Source: Chloroflexota bacterium (GTDB taxonomy: Bacteria > Chloroflexota > Anaerolineae > Anaerolineales > E44-bin32). From it: DNA of 13,662 nucleotides. The DNA lies in the NCBI GenBank assembly GCA_026390045.1, contig JAPLGR010000190.1:1-13662 (forward strand), read 5' to 3'. Every line of letters begins with the position of its first letter. The stretch's first letter is position 1. This document shows positions 6,631 to 12,778 of this stretch, piece after piece. The position numbers and the translations under genes are program-made. The notes below the pieces were generated by a model. That model did no database searches. It was given only the letters and a program-made list of their open reading frames with translations, and had not been told where the DNA came from.

Positions 6631-7637
6631 CCCGCGTGGCCTTCGCCGACGCCATCGATGAGGTGGTGGCGGAGCGCATGGCATCCGATCCGAGGATTGT
6701 CATCTTCGGGGAGGACATCCAGCTCATCCGGCGCAACCTGTATGCGCGCTTCGGTGCCCGCCGCGTGCGCAACGCGCCCATCAGTGAGGCGGCGTTCCTC
6801 GGGGCAGCCGTTGGGGCAGCCATGGCTGGCCTGCGCCCAGTGGTTGAGATCATGATGGCCGACTTCCTCACCGTGGCCGTGGACGCGCTCGCCAATCACG
6901 CCGCCAAGCTGGAGACGTTCTCCGGGGGAACCTGGAGGGCGCCTCTCGTTGTGCGCGTGGCCTGCGGCGGAGGATACGGCGACGCGGGACAGCACGAGCA
7001 AAGCCTGTGGGGCTGGCTGGCTCACATCCCGGGGCTGGCGGTCGTCGTGCCATCGAACCCGGCCGACGCCGCCGGGCTGATGCGCATGGCGCTCGATCAT
7101 GACGGGCCGATCATCTTCATGGAACACAAGCTGCTGTCCGAGATCTGGCTGGAGTCGCTCGGCCGGGGAGGAAGGACGACAGTCGCATTCGATGTGCCCG
7201 CCGCCGGGGCGCGCGCCGAGCGGCTGCCACGCGAATGGATTCCGCCTGGCACCGCAGCCGTCTTGCGCGCGGGCACGGACCTGACGCTCGTCAGCCTCGG
7301 CGTGGGTGTCCACCGCGCCCTGGAGGCGGCCGAGGAGCTCGAACGCCAGGGAGTGTCCGCCGGGGTCATCGACCTACGTTCGGTGTCGCCCCTCGATATG
7401 GAGTGCCTGCGCGAGCACGTCGCCCGCACGGGCCGCGTGGTCGTCATCGACGAGGACTATCTGGGGTTCGGCTTGTCCGGCGAGATCGCTGCACGACTGC
7501 TGGAATCCGGCATCCGCCCGCGATTCGCGCGCGTCGCCACCGACGGCACCATCCCCTACGCCCGGCACCTCGAGATCGAGGCACTGCCCAACACCGCCCG
7601 CATCCTGGACGCCTGTCATCAACTCCTTGAAACCTGA
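6627..7637 (+). CDS. ThDP-dependent dehydrogenase E1 component, beta subunit
   Basis: The 336-residue partner of E1 alpha, with which it would form an alpha2beta2 enzyme. Family marks include FGEDIQ (27-32), RNAPISEAAFLGAAVGAA (48-65), whose Glu54 corresponds to the glutamate that activates ThDP, GGGYGDAGQHEQSLWGWLAHIPGL (113-137 region), VVVPSNPADAAGL, and the C-terminal transketolase-like domain (GVIDLRSVSPLDME, then GRVVVIDEDY). Length is normal for the family (about 325-340). The start codon overlaps the alpha stop (ATGA), showing translational coupling. No lipoyl E2 or dihydrolipoamide dehydrogenase gene follows; the next gene is RNase Z. E2 and E3 may be supplied from elsewhere in the genome. 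Confidence 0.92.
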   Translation: MTRVAFADAIDEVVAERMASDPRIVIFGEDIQLIRRNLYARFGARRVRNAPISEAAFLGAAVGAAMAGLRPVVEIMMADFLTVAVDALANHAAKLETFSGGTWRAPLVVRVACGGGYGDAGQHEQSLWGWLAHIPGLAVVVPSNPADAAGLMRMALDHDGPIIFMEHKLLSEIWLESLGRGGRTTVAFDVPAAGARAERLPREWIPPGTAAVLRAGTDLTLVSLGVGVHRALEAAEELERQGVSAGVIDLRSVSPLDMECLREHVARTGRVVVIDEDYLGFGLSGEIAARLLESGIRPRFARVATDGTIPYARHLEIEALPNTARILDACHQLLET

Positions 7638-7646
7638 TCTCCATCT

Positions 7647-7694
7647 CGCATGCAAGCGGCGGCCTGCACCTTCCCCGCTTCCGGCGCATGCAAG
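7647..7694 (+). repeat. Pair of 10-bp direct repeats in the E1 beta/RNase Z gap
   Basis: CGCATGCAAG occurs at 7647-7656 and again at 7685-7694, 38 bases apart, in the 137-base gap; each copy contains the palindrome GCATGC. It could be a regulator site or chance; nothing else marks it. Confidence 0.4.
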
Positions 7695-7746
7695 GATGTG
7701 GGCTGCATCTCCTCCTGCACGCGAAGCAATCCCTCGGCCTTTCGTG

Positions 7747-7752
7747 TACAAT
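7747..7752 (+). promoter_or_regulatory. Candidate -10 box of the RNase Z gene
   Basis: TACAAT lies 22 bases upstream of the TTG start at 7775 and overlaps an alternative in-frame ATG at 7751. Transcription would begin near 7759, leaving a leader of about 16 bases with AGGGA at 7763-7767. No clear -35 box is visible. Confidence 0.45.
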
Positions 7753-7774
7753 GGCGGGCTCCAGGGAACCGCCG

Positions 7775-8698
7775 TTGTTCGAACTGACCTTCCTCGGGAC
7801 CTCCGCCTCCGCCCCATCCGTCCACCGCGGCCTGTCGGCGCAGGTGGTCAGCTACCGCGAGCACCGTTTCCTGATCGACTGCGGCGAGGGCACACAGAGG
7901 CAGATCCTGCAGGCCGGGATCGGTTTCCGGCGTCTGAAACGGATCCTGATCACTCACGGCCATCTGGACCACATCCTGGGATTGGCCGGCCTGCTATCAA
8001 CGTTCTCGCGATGGGAGGCGATCGAGGAGCTCGAGATCTGGGCGGGGAAGCATGCCCTCGAGCGGATCCATGACTTGCTGTTCGGCGTCGTCCTGCGCGG
8101 CGCGCGACCATCCATGCGCATCGATCTGGTGCCCGTGGAGTCCGGGACGCTGCTGGAGGAGGAGTCCTTTCGGCTTTCGGCCATCCCGGTGACCCATCGA
8201 GGCCCAGGCTGCTACGGCTTCGTCTTTGAAGAGCTTGCCCGGCGGCCCTTCCTGCCGGAACAGGCGGACCGGCTCGGCGTGCCCGCCGGCCCCCTGCGCC
8301 GCGACCTGGTGGCTGGCAAGCCGATCCATCTGCCCGATGGGCGGAAGGTCTCGCCGGACGACGTCCTCGGCCCCCTGCGCCGGGGGACGCGCCTTGTTCA
8401 CATCGGCGACTGTGGGCGGACGGACGATCTGGTGGAAGGCTGCCGCGAGGCCGATGGGCTCGTGATCGAGGCCACCTACCTCGAGGTAGAGGCTGAGATG
8501 GCGCGGTCGTTCGGGCACCTGACCGCGCGCCAGGCTGCTGAATTGGCCGCCGCAGCCGGCGTCGGGCACCTGTATCTCACGCACATTTCCCGCCGCTACC
8601 GCGAGCGCGAGGTGCTCGAGGAAGCTGCGGCCGTGTTTCCGAATGTCAGCGTTGCCCGTGACTTTGATCGGATCCAGATCCGACGTTCTGACGACTGA
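7775..8698 (+). CDS. rnz: Ribonuclease Z (tRNA 3'-processing endonuclease)
   Basis: RNase Z removes the 3' trailer of tRNA precursors in the cytoplasm. This metallo-beta-lactamase-fold protein carries all expected metal ligands: HGHLDH (His61, His63, Asp65, His66), His141 (VTHRGPG), Asp212 (IGDCGR), His248 (FGHLTARQAAEL) and His270 (LTHISRRY). The N-terminal strand FELTFLGTSASAPS and the exosite arm (LGVPAGPLRRDLVAGKP, about 167-183) are typical. With the TTG start at 7775 the protein has 307 residues, the normal family length, and begins MFELTFLG; AGGGA sits seven bases before that codon. The alternative ATG at 7751 adds eight residues but overlaps a -10-like TACAAT. One deviation is HLTA where HSTA is usual. 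The TfoX-like gene follows 32 bases later. Confidence 0.93.
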   Translation: MFELTFLGTSASAPSVHRGLSAQVVSYREHRFLIDCGEGTQRQILQAGIGFRRLKRILITHGHLDHILGLAGLLSTFSRWEAIEELEIWAGKHALERIHDLLFGVVLRGARPSMRIDLVPVESGTLLEEESFRLSAIPVTHRGPGCYGFVFEELARRPFLPEQADRLGVPAGPLRRDLVAGKPIHLPDGRKVSPDDVLGPLRRGTRLVHIGDCGRTDDLVEGCREADGLVIEATYLEVEAEMARSFGHLTARQAAELAAAAGVGHLYLTHISRRYREREVLEEAAAVFPNVSVARDFDRIQIRRSDD

Positions 8699-8730
8699 GA
8701 CAGTCCCTGGCTGCAGACACAGGAGCATGC

Positions 8731-9162
8731 ATGGTCAAGCGTGTCGATCCAGTCAAGCGAGCAGGTGGGCCTAGACCGGCCTTCCGACAATCCCCGCCGG
8801 CGCTGGCCGAGCAGTTCCGCAAGGCGATGGCCAGCTACCCCGAGGCGCGGGTGCGAACCGTCTTCGGTTGCCCGTGCGCGTTCATCCGCGGCAACATGGT
8901 CACCGGGCTGTTCGGCGACGAGTGGTTCATTCGCCTGCCCCCCGAGCAGCGTCCAGGCCTGCTCCGCTTGAAAGGCGCTCATCCTTTTGAACCGATGCCG
9001 GGGCGCCCCCTGCGCGAGCAGGTCGTCCTGCCGGCCAGCATCGTCGGCTCCCCAGCCAAGTTGCAGGCCTACATCGAGAAGGCTGTCGTCCACGGCCGCT
9101 CGCTGCCGCCCAAAGCACACAAATCCTCCCAACCAGCCGGACCTGGTCCAGCAAAACGTTGA
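8731..9162 (+). CDS. TfoX N-terminal-domain protein
   Basis: A 143-residue basic protein with the TfoX/Sxy N-terminal fold: VRTVFGCPCAFIRGNMVTGL (about 41-60), DEWFIRLP, then HPFEPMPGRPLREQVVLPAS and a C-terminal helix with KLQAYIEKAV. It has only the N-terminal domain; the C-terminal TfoX domain of competence regulators is absent. Stand-alone versions are common and mostly uncharacterised, so a role in competence should not be assumed. The end (SLPPKAHKSSQPAGPGPAKR) is a low-complexity basic tail. AGGAG at 8721-8725 precedes the ATG by five bases. It probably shares a transcript with RNase Z, ending at the hairpin at 9192-9223. Confidence 0.85.
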   Translation: MVKRVDPVKRAGGPRPAFRQSPPALAEQFRKAMASYPEARVRTVFGCPCAFIRGNMVTGLFGDEWFIRLPPEQRPGLLRLKGAHPFEPMPGRPLREQVVLPASIVGSPAKLQAYIEKAVVHGRSLPPKAHKSSQPAGPGPAKR

Positions 9163-9191
9163 TCTTCAGCCCAATACCACAATGGACACGC

Positions 9192-9223
9192 GACCAGCCC
9201 CGCGGCAGTCCGCGGGGCTGGTC
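9192..9223. terminator. Perfect 14-bp hairpin between convergent genes
   Basis: GACCAGCCCCGCGG (9192-9205) pairs exactly with CCGCGGGGCTGGTC (9210-9223) across the loop CAGT. It lies 30 bases after the TfoX-like stop and 24 bases from the response regulator stop on the other strand, so it can serve both. Neither side has a proper T-tract, so termination efficiency is uncertain. Confidence 0.7.
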
Positions 9224-9246
9224 ATTCGGTGCCACAAGCTGCGAGG

Positions 9247-9645
9247 CTACGCAGCGGATCGCTGGCTGGCACCGACCACTTCGGCGCGCGCATTGGCCTC
9301 AACCAGATCGGCCAGGGTCTCCATCTGGATCGGTTTGCGAAGCAGGCCATTTCCGCCGGCCAGGCGTATGTTCTCTTCCAGGTCAAGCTCGGCTGCAGCG
9401 GTGATCACGTACACCGGCAGCCTCTCGGTGTCGGGGAGAGAGCGCAGGCGGCGCAGCGTCTCGTAGCCATCGATGCCCGGCATGGTTAGATCGAGCAGGA
9501 CCAGGTCAAGGTCGGCTTTGGGTATCTGCTCCAGCGCTTCCTCGCCCGAATAGGCAGCCAGCGCATTGTGGCCAAAGATGTTCAGGGCCATCGAGAGCAT
9601 CTCGACCATCGTTGGATTGTCGTCCACGATCATGACGGTTGCCAC
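9247..9645 (-). CDS. Single-domain response regulator (CheY-like receiver)
   Basis: A 132-residue stand-alone receiver domain. It shows the acidic pair in VMIVDDNP (Asp8, Asp9), the phospho-acceptor Asp52 in LVLLDLTMPGIDG, the switch Thr82 (VYVITAAAE) and Lys104 in LLRKPI. There is no output domain, so signalling would be by protein contact, for instance with a motor, a hybrid kinase or a phosphorelay. No histidine kinase is nearby. The start is GTG at 9645, which places the first beta strand normally; GGGA upstream is a weak ribosome site. It is convergent with the TfoX-like gene and divergent from the FmdB gene. The receiver assignment is firm; the pathway is unknown. Confidence 0.93.
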   Translation of the reverse strand: MATVMIVDDNPTMVEMLSMALNIFGHNALAAYSGEEALEQIPKADLDLVLLDLTMPGIDGYETLRRLRSLPDTERLPVYVITAAAELDLEENIRLAGGNGLLRKPIQMETLADLVEANARAEVVGASQRSAA

Positions 9646-9876
9646 AGCTGTTCCCAGCCTTCCCGCGCCTGGATGAATAGAGTCTAGTGCCAGACTGGCG
9701 GGCAGGACCTTACAGGCGGCTTCCTTGTGGGCGGGGTGCTGGCCGTTCGTGGCCTGAAGATCCGCGCTGACCGGCTTACAGTTACCTTGCGCACCTGGTT
9801 CAGAGGGATCGATTGGCCCGCGGCGATCCGATGTTCAAGGCAATAGCCGCCACAGGCAAGGTTCGCGGCAGGCAGG

Positions 9877-9905
9877 TTGACCGCGGTTGGCGGCGCGGTT
9901 AGAAT
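9877..9905 (+). promoter_or_regulatory. Sigma70-type promoter of the FmdB gene
   Basis: TTGACC (9877-9882), a 17-base spacer and TAGAAT (9900-9905) make one of the best promoters in the window. Transcription would begin near 9912, leaving about 11 bases before the ATG. The near-perfect palindrome AGAATCGGATTCT (9901-9913) covers the -10 box and start point and could be an operator. Confidence 0.75.
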
Positions 9906-9922
9906 CGGATTCTGAGGGATGA

Positions 9923-10153
9923 ATGCCGATCTACGAGTATGCCTGTCAGGACTGCGGCGCGCAGTTTGAGGTCATCCGTCCGATGAAGGACGCCGACGCC
10001 CCCATCGGCTGCACCAAGTGCCAGGGCAAGCGAACGGGGCGCATGTTGTCAGTGTTCTATGCCCAGAGTGGCGGCCGATCCGTCGCCGGGACCAGCGGCA
10101 GCACGTGCGGTTCCTGCTCCGGCGGATCGTGCAGCAGCTGCGGCGCGCACTGA
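9923..10153 (+). CDS. FmdB-family zinc-ribbon protein
   Basis: A 76-residue protein with the family's opening MPIYEYACQDCG and a zinc ribbon formed by Cys8, Cys11, Cys30 and Cys33 (CQDC...CTKC). The name comes from a putative regulator in formamide/formate gene clusters, but most members have no proven role, so the function here is open. The C-terminal part is rich in Gly, Ser and Cys and has two further CxxC pairs (Cys62/65 and Cys70/73), perhaps a second metal site. GAGGGA upstream of the ATG is the ribosome site. It has its own promoter and terminator and appears to be a single-gene unit. Confidence 0.92.
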   Translation: MPIYEYACQDCGAQFEVIRPMKDADAPIGCTKCQGKRTGRMLSVFYAQSGGRSVAGTSGSTCGSCSGGSCSSCGAH

Positions 10154-10175
10154 CGCGATGACCTGCTGACCAAGA

Positions 10176-10201
10176 AGAAGGGCGCCTCCCGGCGCCTTTC
10201 T
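10176..10201. terminator. Intrinsic terminator between FmdB and acylphosphatase genes
   Basis: GGCGCC (10181-10186) pairs with GGCGCC (10191-10196) across TCCC. The stem extends outward through AGAAG on the left and TTTCT on the right (one G-U pair), giving 11 bp with A-rich and T-rich flanks. It follows the FmdB stop by 22 bases and can also serve the convergent acylphosphatase gene. Confidence 0.8.
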
Positions 10202-10241
10202 GATTCCCATCGCCCCAACTCGATTGCTCGAGCACTTGTTC

Positions 10242-10523
10242 CTACCGGACGCGAAACCCCTGGAACTCGCCTGTCGCCGTTTCCGGCAGGACCTCCACGT
10301 GATCGACGTGTCCGCCTCGGGGCCCCTCCCGACACCAGGCAAGCATGCGCTCGACGACCGATTCGTCGCCTTCGATCACAGCCTCCACGCGGCCATCCGG
10401 CATGTTGCGGACCCAGCCTGTCGCGCCTGAGCGCATCGCCTCCTGCAGCGTGTAGTAGCGGAAGCTCACGCCCTGCACAATCCCACTGATGTAGACATGA
10501 ACGCGTTTCACAGGCTCATCCAT
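10242..10523 (-). CDS. acyP: Acylphosphatase
   Basis: A 93-residue enzyme that hydrolyses the carboxyl-phosphate bond of acyl phosphates in the cytoplasm. The signature GIVQGVSFRYYT contains the phosphate-binding loop with the catalytic arginine, and WVRNMPDGRVEAVIEG contains the catalytic asparagine. The end GFRVR is typical. The ATG at 10523 gives the usual family length. However, the frame is open upstream to an ATG at 10694, adding 57 residues with a hydrophobic stretch (LPIPVLIALAVFAAVEVEVL). That start has a better ribosome site (GAGG, six bases away) and a TATCAT box (10732-10737) behind it, so a membrane-anchored longer form is a real alternative. The enzyme identity does not depend on this choice. 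Confidence 0.88.
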   Translation of the reverse strand: MDEPVKRVHVYISGIVQGVSFRYYTLQEAMRSGATGWVRNMPDGRVEAVIEGDESVVERMLAWCREGPRGGHVDHVEVLPETATGEFQGFRVR

Positions 10524-10806
10524 GGGTTGACTCTCGGGATCTCCTGGGCGCCAGGAGTCTACGGCGTCTCCGGCTACGGCGCCAGACTGAGCAGACCGGC
10601 GCGGGTCAAACAGATGGCCCAGTACTTCCACCTCGACCGCCGCGAAGACAGCCAGCGCAATCAGAACAGGAATCGGGAGAGTGTCAGCAGGCATGCGCGC
10701 CTCACCCGCGGGAGCCTCCGACAGGTCCTATATGATAACTTTGACCCACTAAGGAGAGTCGGGGCATTTCATCACAAGGAGGGACGCGAAATCGAGCTGG
10801 CGAAGG

Positions 10807-10835
10807 TTGACAAGGTCCTGCACGTCATGCATTAT
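10807..10835 (+). promoter_or_regulatory. Promoter of the SsuABC-type operon
   Basis: TTGACA (10807-10812, perfect) with a 17-base spacer and CATTAT (10830-10835, four of six). The predicted start near 10842 gives a leader of about 93 bases before the lipoprotein ATG. Confidence 0.55.
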
Positions 10836-10841
10836 CGAGGT

Positions 10842-10934
10842 GGGAGCGGCCTGCAAGCCGCGCGTCCTTCATCCGCCATCCCCAGCCTGCCGGTAACAGG
10901 AATGGATGGGGAACCACGCGCGCGAAAGGGTGTG
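10842..10934 (+). promoter_or_regulatory. Structured 5' leader with alternative hairpins
   Basis: Hairpin A is GCGGC (10846-10850) with GCCGC (10857-10861). A competing long-range stem pairs CGCGCGT (10859-10865) with ACGCGCG (10916-10922) and encloses hairpin B, CCATCC/GGATGG (10876-10881/10904-10909) with an inner CCTG/CAGG. The two folds share bases 10859-10861 and cannot coexist. The long stem ends two bases before the AAAGGG ribosome site (10925-10930). It does not match the TPP, SAM-I, FMN or guanidine-I consensus elements I can recall. Confidence 0.4.
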
Positions 10935-11966
10935 ATGCGTCGCCTTGGTGCTGGCCTCCATCGAGCACTGATCGCCTGCCTGGTGCTGGCGGCCACAGGC
11001 TGCGCCTCGCGCGGCCCGTCAGGGACCACCGTCCGCGTCGCGTACTTTCCCAATCTCACCCACAGCCAGGCGCTGATCGGCCTTGCTCGCGGCGATTTTG
11101 CCGAGGCGCTCGGCCCGCAGGTCCAGATCGACGCCAAAGCGTTTAACGCTGGCCCATCGGTGATCGAGGCGCTCTTCGCCGGCGAGATTGACCTGGCCTA
11201 CATCGGTCCCAATCCAGCTGTGAACGGATACGTCCGCAGTCAGGGTGAGGCGCTGCGCGTGATCGCCGGCGCCACGAGCGGCGGTGCCGCCTTCATCATT
11301 CGCCCTGAGGCGGGCATCGCATCGGCGGACGACTTGAGCGGTAAGCGCATCGCCACCCCTCAACTCGGCAACACACAGGACGTTGCCCTGCGGGCGTATC
11401 TCGCGCGCAACCAGCTCGCCCCGGCGGAGAAGGGCGGCACGGTCCAGGTGATCCCGACCGACAACCCGCAGATCCTGGATCTGTTCCGCCGTGGCGAGAT
11501 CGACGGCGCCTGGGTGCCCGAACCATGGGCGACTCGCCTGATCGTTGAAGGCGGCGGCGAGCTGTTCATCGACGAGCGAGCACTCTGGCCAGAGGGCCAG
11601 TTCACCACCGCCCTGGTGATCGTGCGCACCGAGTTCCTGGAGCAGCACCCGGACCTCGTGCAGGATTGGCTGCGGGCACACGTGAACCTCACGCTGTGGG
11701 AACAGTCGAATCCGGACGAGGCCAAGCGCCTGGCCAACGAAGAGATCGCCCGCATCACCAGCCAGGCACTGCCGGTGGCTGTATTGGACGGCGCGTGGTC
11801 CCGCCAGACCGTCACGTACGATCCGCTGACCGACACGATCCTCGCCTCCGCCCATGCTGCCTATGCCGCCGGTTATCTCGACGCCGAGCCGGACTTGAGC
11901 GGACTGATTGACCTCGCCCCACTGAACCGCACCCTCGTTGAGCTCGGACTGCCTGAGCTTCCATGA
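10935..11966 (+). CDS. ABC transporter substrate-binding lipoprotein, SsuA/NrtA/TauA family
   Basis: A 343-residue periplasmic-type binding protein. MRRLGAGLHR and a hydrophobic core lead to a lipobox LAATGC, with lipidated Cys23 anchoring it to the membrane. The body matches the aliphatic-sulfonate family: VRVAYFPNLTHSQALIGLA, FNAGPSVIEALFAGEIDLAY, IGPNPAVNGYVRS, KRIATPQLGNTQDVALRAYL, EIDGAWVPEPWATRL. Relatives bind sulfonates, taurine, nitrate or thiamine precursors, so the ligand is not certain; no monooxygenase (SsuD/TauD) or nitrate gene is present to settle it. The ATG at 10935 fits the signal peptide and has AAAGGG just upstream. Its stop overlaps the ATPase start by ATGA. The long open frame upstream of it is not considered coding. 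Confidence 0.92.
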   Translation: MRRLGAGLHRALIACLVLAATGCASRGPSGTTVRVAYFPNLTHSQALIGLARGDFAEALGPQVQIDAKAFNAGPSVIEALFAGEIDLAYIGPNPAVNGYVRSQGEALRVIAGATSGGAAFIIRPEAGIASADDLSGKRIATPQLGNTQDVALRAYLARNQLAPAEKGGTVQVIPTDNPQILDLFRRGEIDGAWVPEPWATRLIVEGGGELFIDERALWPEGQFTTALVIVRTEFLEQHPDLVQDWLRAHVNLTLWEQSNPDEAKRLANEEIARITSQALPVAVLDGAWSRQTVTYDPLTDTILASAHAAYAAGYLDAEPDLSGLIDLAPLNRTLVELGLPELP

Positions 11967-12778
11967 CCTCCCCGGCCGCCCCGCTCCCGTGGAAGCTCGA
12001 CTTGCGTGGAGTGTGCAAGGCCTTCCGCACCTCCCGCGGTGAGCTGCACGCACTCCGAGATCTTGGTTTCCGCATGGCGGCCGGAGAGTTCGTCTGCCTG
12101 CTGGGGCCTTCCGGGTGCGGAAAGACGACCGCGCTCAACATCATCGCCGGATTGGAGCAGGCGGACCGAGGTGATGTTCTGATTGACGGACGGCCCGTCG
12201 CCGGGCCGGGCCCAGATCGCGTGGTCATCTTCCAGGAGGCCGCGCTCTTTCCCTGGTTGACCGTTCGAGACAACGTCGCCTTCGGGCTGGCAGCGCGGGG
12301 CATGCCCCGGCGTGAGCGCCATCGCCTAGCCGAAGCTCAGCTGGAGACGGTCAACCTGCGCGAGTTCGCCGCTGCTTCGGTTCACGAGCTTTCCGGCGGG
12401 ATGAAACAGCGCGTCGCCCTGGCGCGGGCCCTGGCACTCAATCCGCAGGTCCTGCTCATGGATGAGCCGTTCGCCGCGCTGGACGCACAGGCCCGCGAGA
12501 GCCTTCACCTTGAGCTGCAATCCCTCTGGTCCTCGACGCACAAGACCATCGTGTTCGTCACCCACAACGTACGCGAGGCGCTGGTCCTCGGCGACCGAGT
12601 CCTAGTACTCTCGGCGCGCCCCGGCCACATCAAGAGCGAGTTCCGATGCGACCTGCCCCGGCCGAGGTCGATGGAAAGCCATATGCTCATCGATAGTGCC
12701 CAGGCCGTTCTGGCCGACCTACGAAGCGAGCTGCAGGCAGCCCAGGAGGATGTCCACCGTGACTGGCTGGCGCCTTAA
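11963..12778 (+). CDS. ABC transporter ATP-binding protein, SsuB/NrtD/TauB family
   Basis: The 271-residue ATPase that powers the importer at the inner face of the membrane. It has a complete set of motifs: Walker A GPSGCGKTT (48-56), Q-loop Gln91 (VIFQEAALFPWLTV), signature LSGGMKQR (143-150), Walker B VLLMDEP (163-169), D-loop ALDA, and switch His201 (VTHNVREAL). The stretch after Q-loop, LFPWLTVRDNVAFGL, is characteristic of the nitrate/sulfonate/taurine subfamily. It overlaps the lipoprotein gene by 4 bp and the permease gene by 20 bp, so all three are translated as one coupled unit. Confidence 0.95.
   Translation: MTSPAAPLPWKLDLRGVCKAFRTSRGELHALRDLGFRMAAGEFVCLLGPSGCGKTTALNIIAGLEQADRGDVLIDGRPVAGPGPDRVVIFQEAALFPWLTVRDNVAFGLAARGMPRRERHRLAEAQLETVNLREFAAASVHELSGGMKQRVALARALALNPQVLLMDEPFAALDAQARESLHLELQSLWSSTHKTIVFVTHNVREALVLGDRVLVLSARPGHIKSEFRCDLPRPRSMESHMLIDSAQAVLADLRSELQAAQEDVHRDWLAP

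Larger units (their letters stand above)
10524..10934. other. 411-base gap: possible acylphosphatase extension, divergent promoter region and ABC operon leader
   Basis: 10524-10694 is open in the acylphosphatase frame and encodes a plausible membrane helix. 10731-10746 is AT-rich (TATATGATAACTTTGACC) and offers a -10-like box on each strand. 10807-10835 is a plus-strand promoter, and 10846-10922 can fold into competing hairpins ahead of the lipoprotein gene. The plus-strand frame of the lipoprotein is also open from 10497, but that part overlaps the acylphosphatase region and precedes the signal peptide, so I do not regard it as coding. A strong AAGGAGG at 10776-10782 has no usable start codon after it. 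Confidence 0.5.

Noticed and set aside
8731..9645. A competence or phage-defence island around the TfoX-like gene and response regulator
   Set aside because: The TfoX-like protein has only the N-terminal domain, the receiver is a stand-alone domain on the other strand, and no defence, toxin or DNA-uptake genes are present.
10497..10934. Upstream extension of the lipoprotein frame to an ATG at 10497
   Set aside because: It would put 146 residues before a normal lipoprotein signal peptide and overlaps the acylphosphatase start region; the ATG at 10935 has a ribosome site and gives the proper signal peptide.
10695..10934. Known riboswitch (TPP, SAM-I, FMN, guanidine-I) upstream of the importer
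   Set aside because: None of the conserved core sequences of these classes that I know is present; only a generic alternative-hairpin leader can be supported.
11019..12053. 344-residue minus-strand frame opposite the lipoprotein gene
   Set aside because: It overlaps a well-identified binding protein and its ATPase neighbour; no motif or signal supports it.
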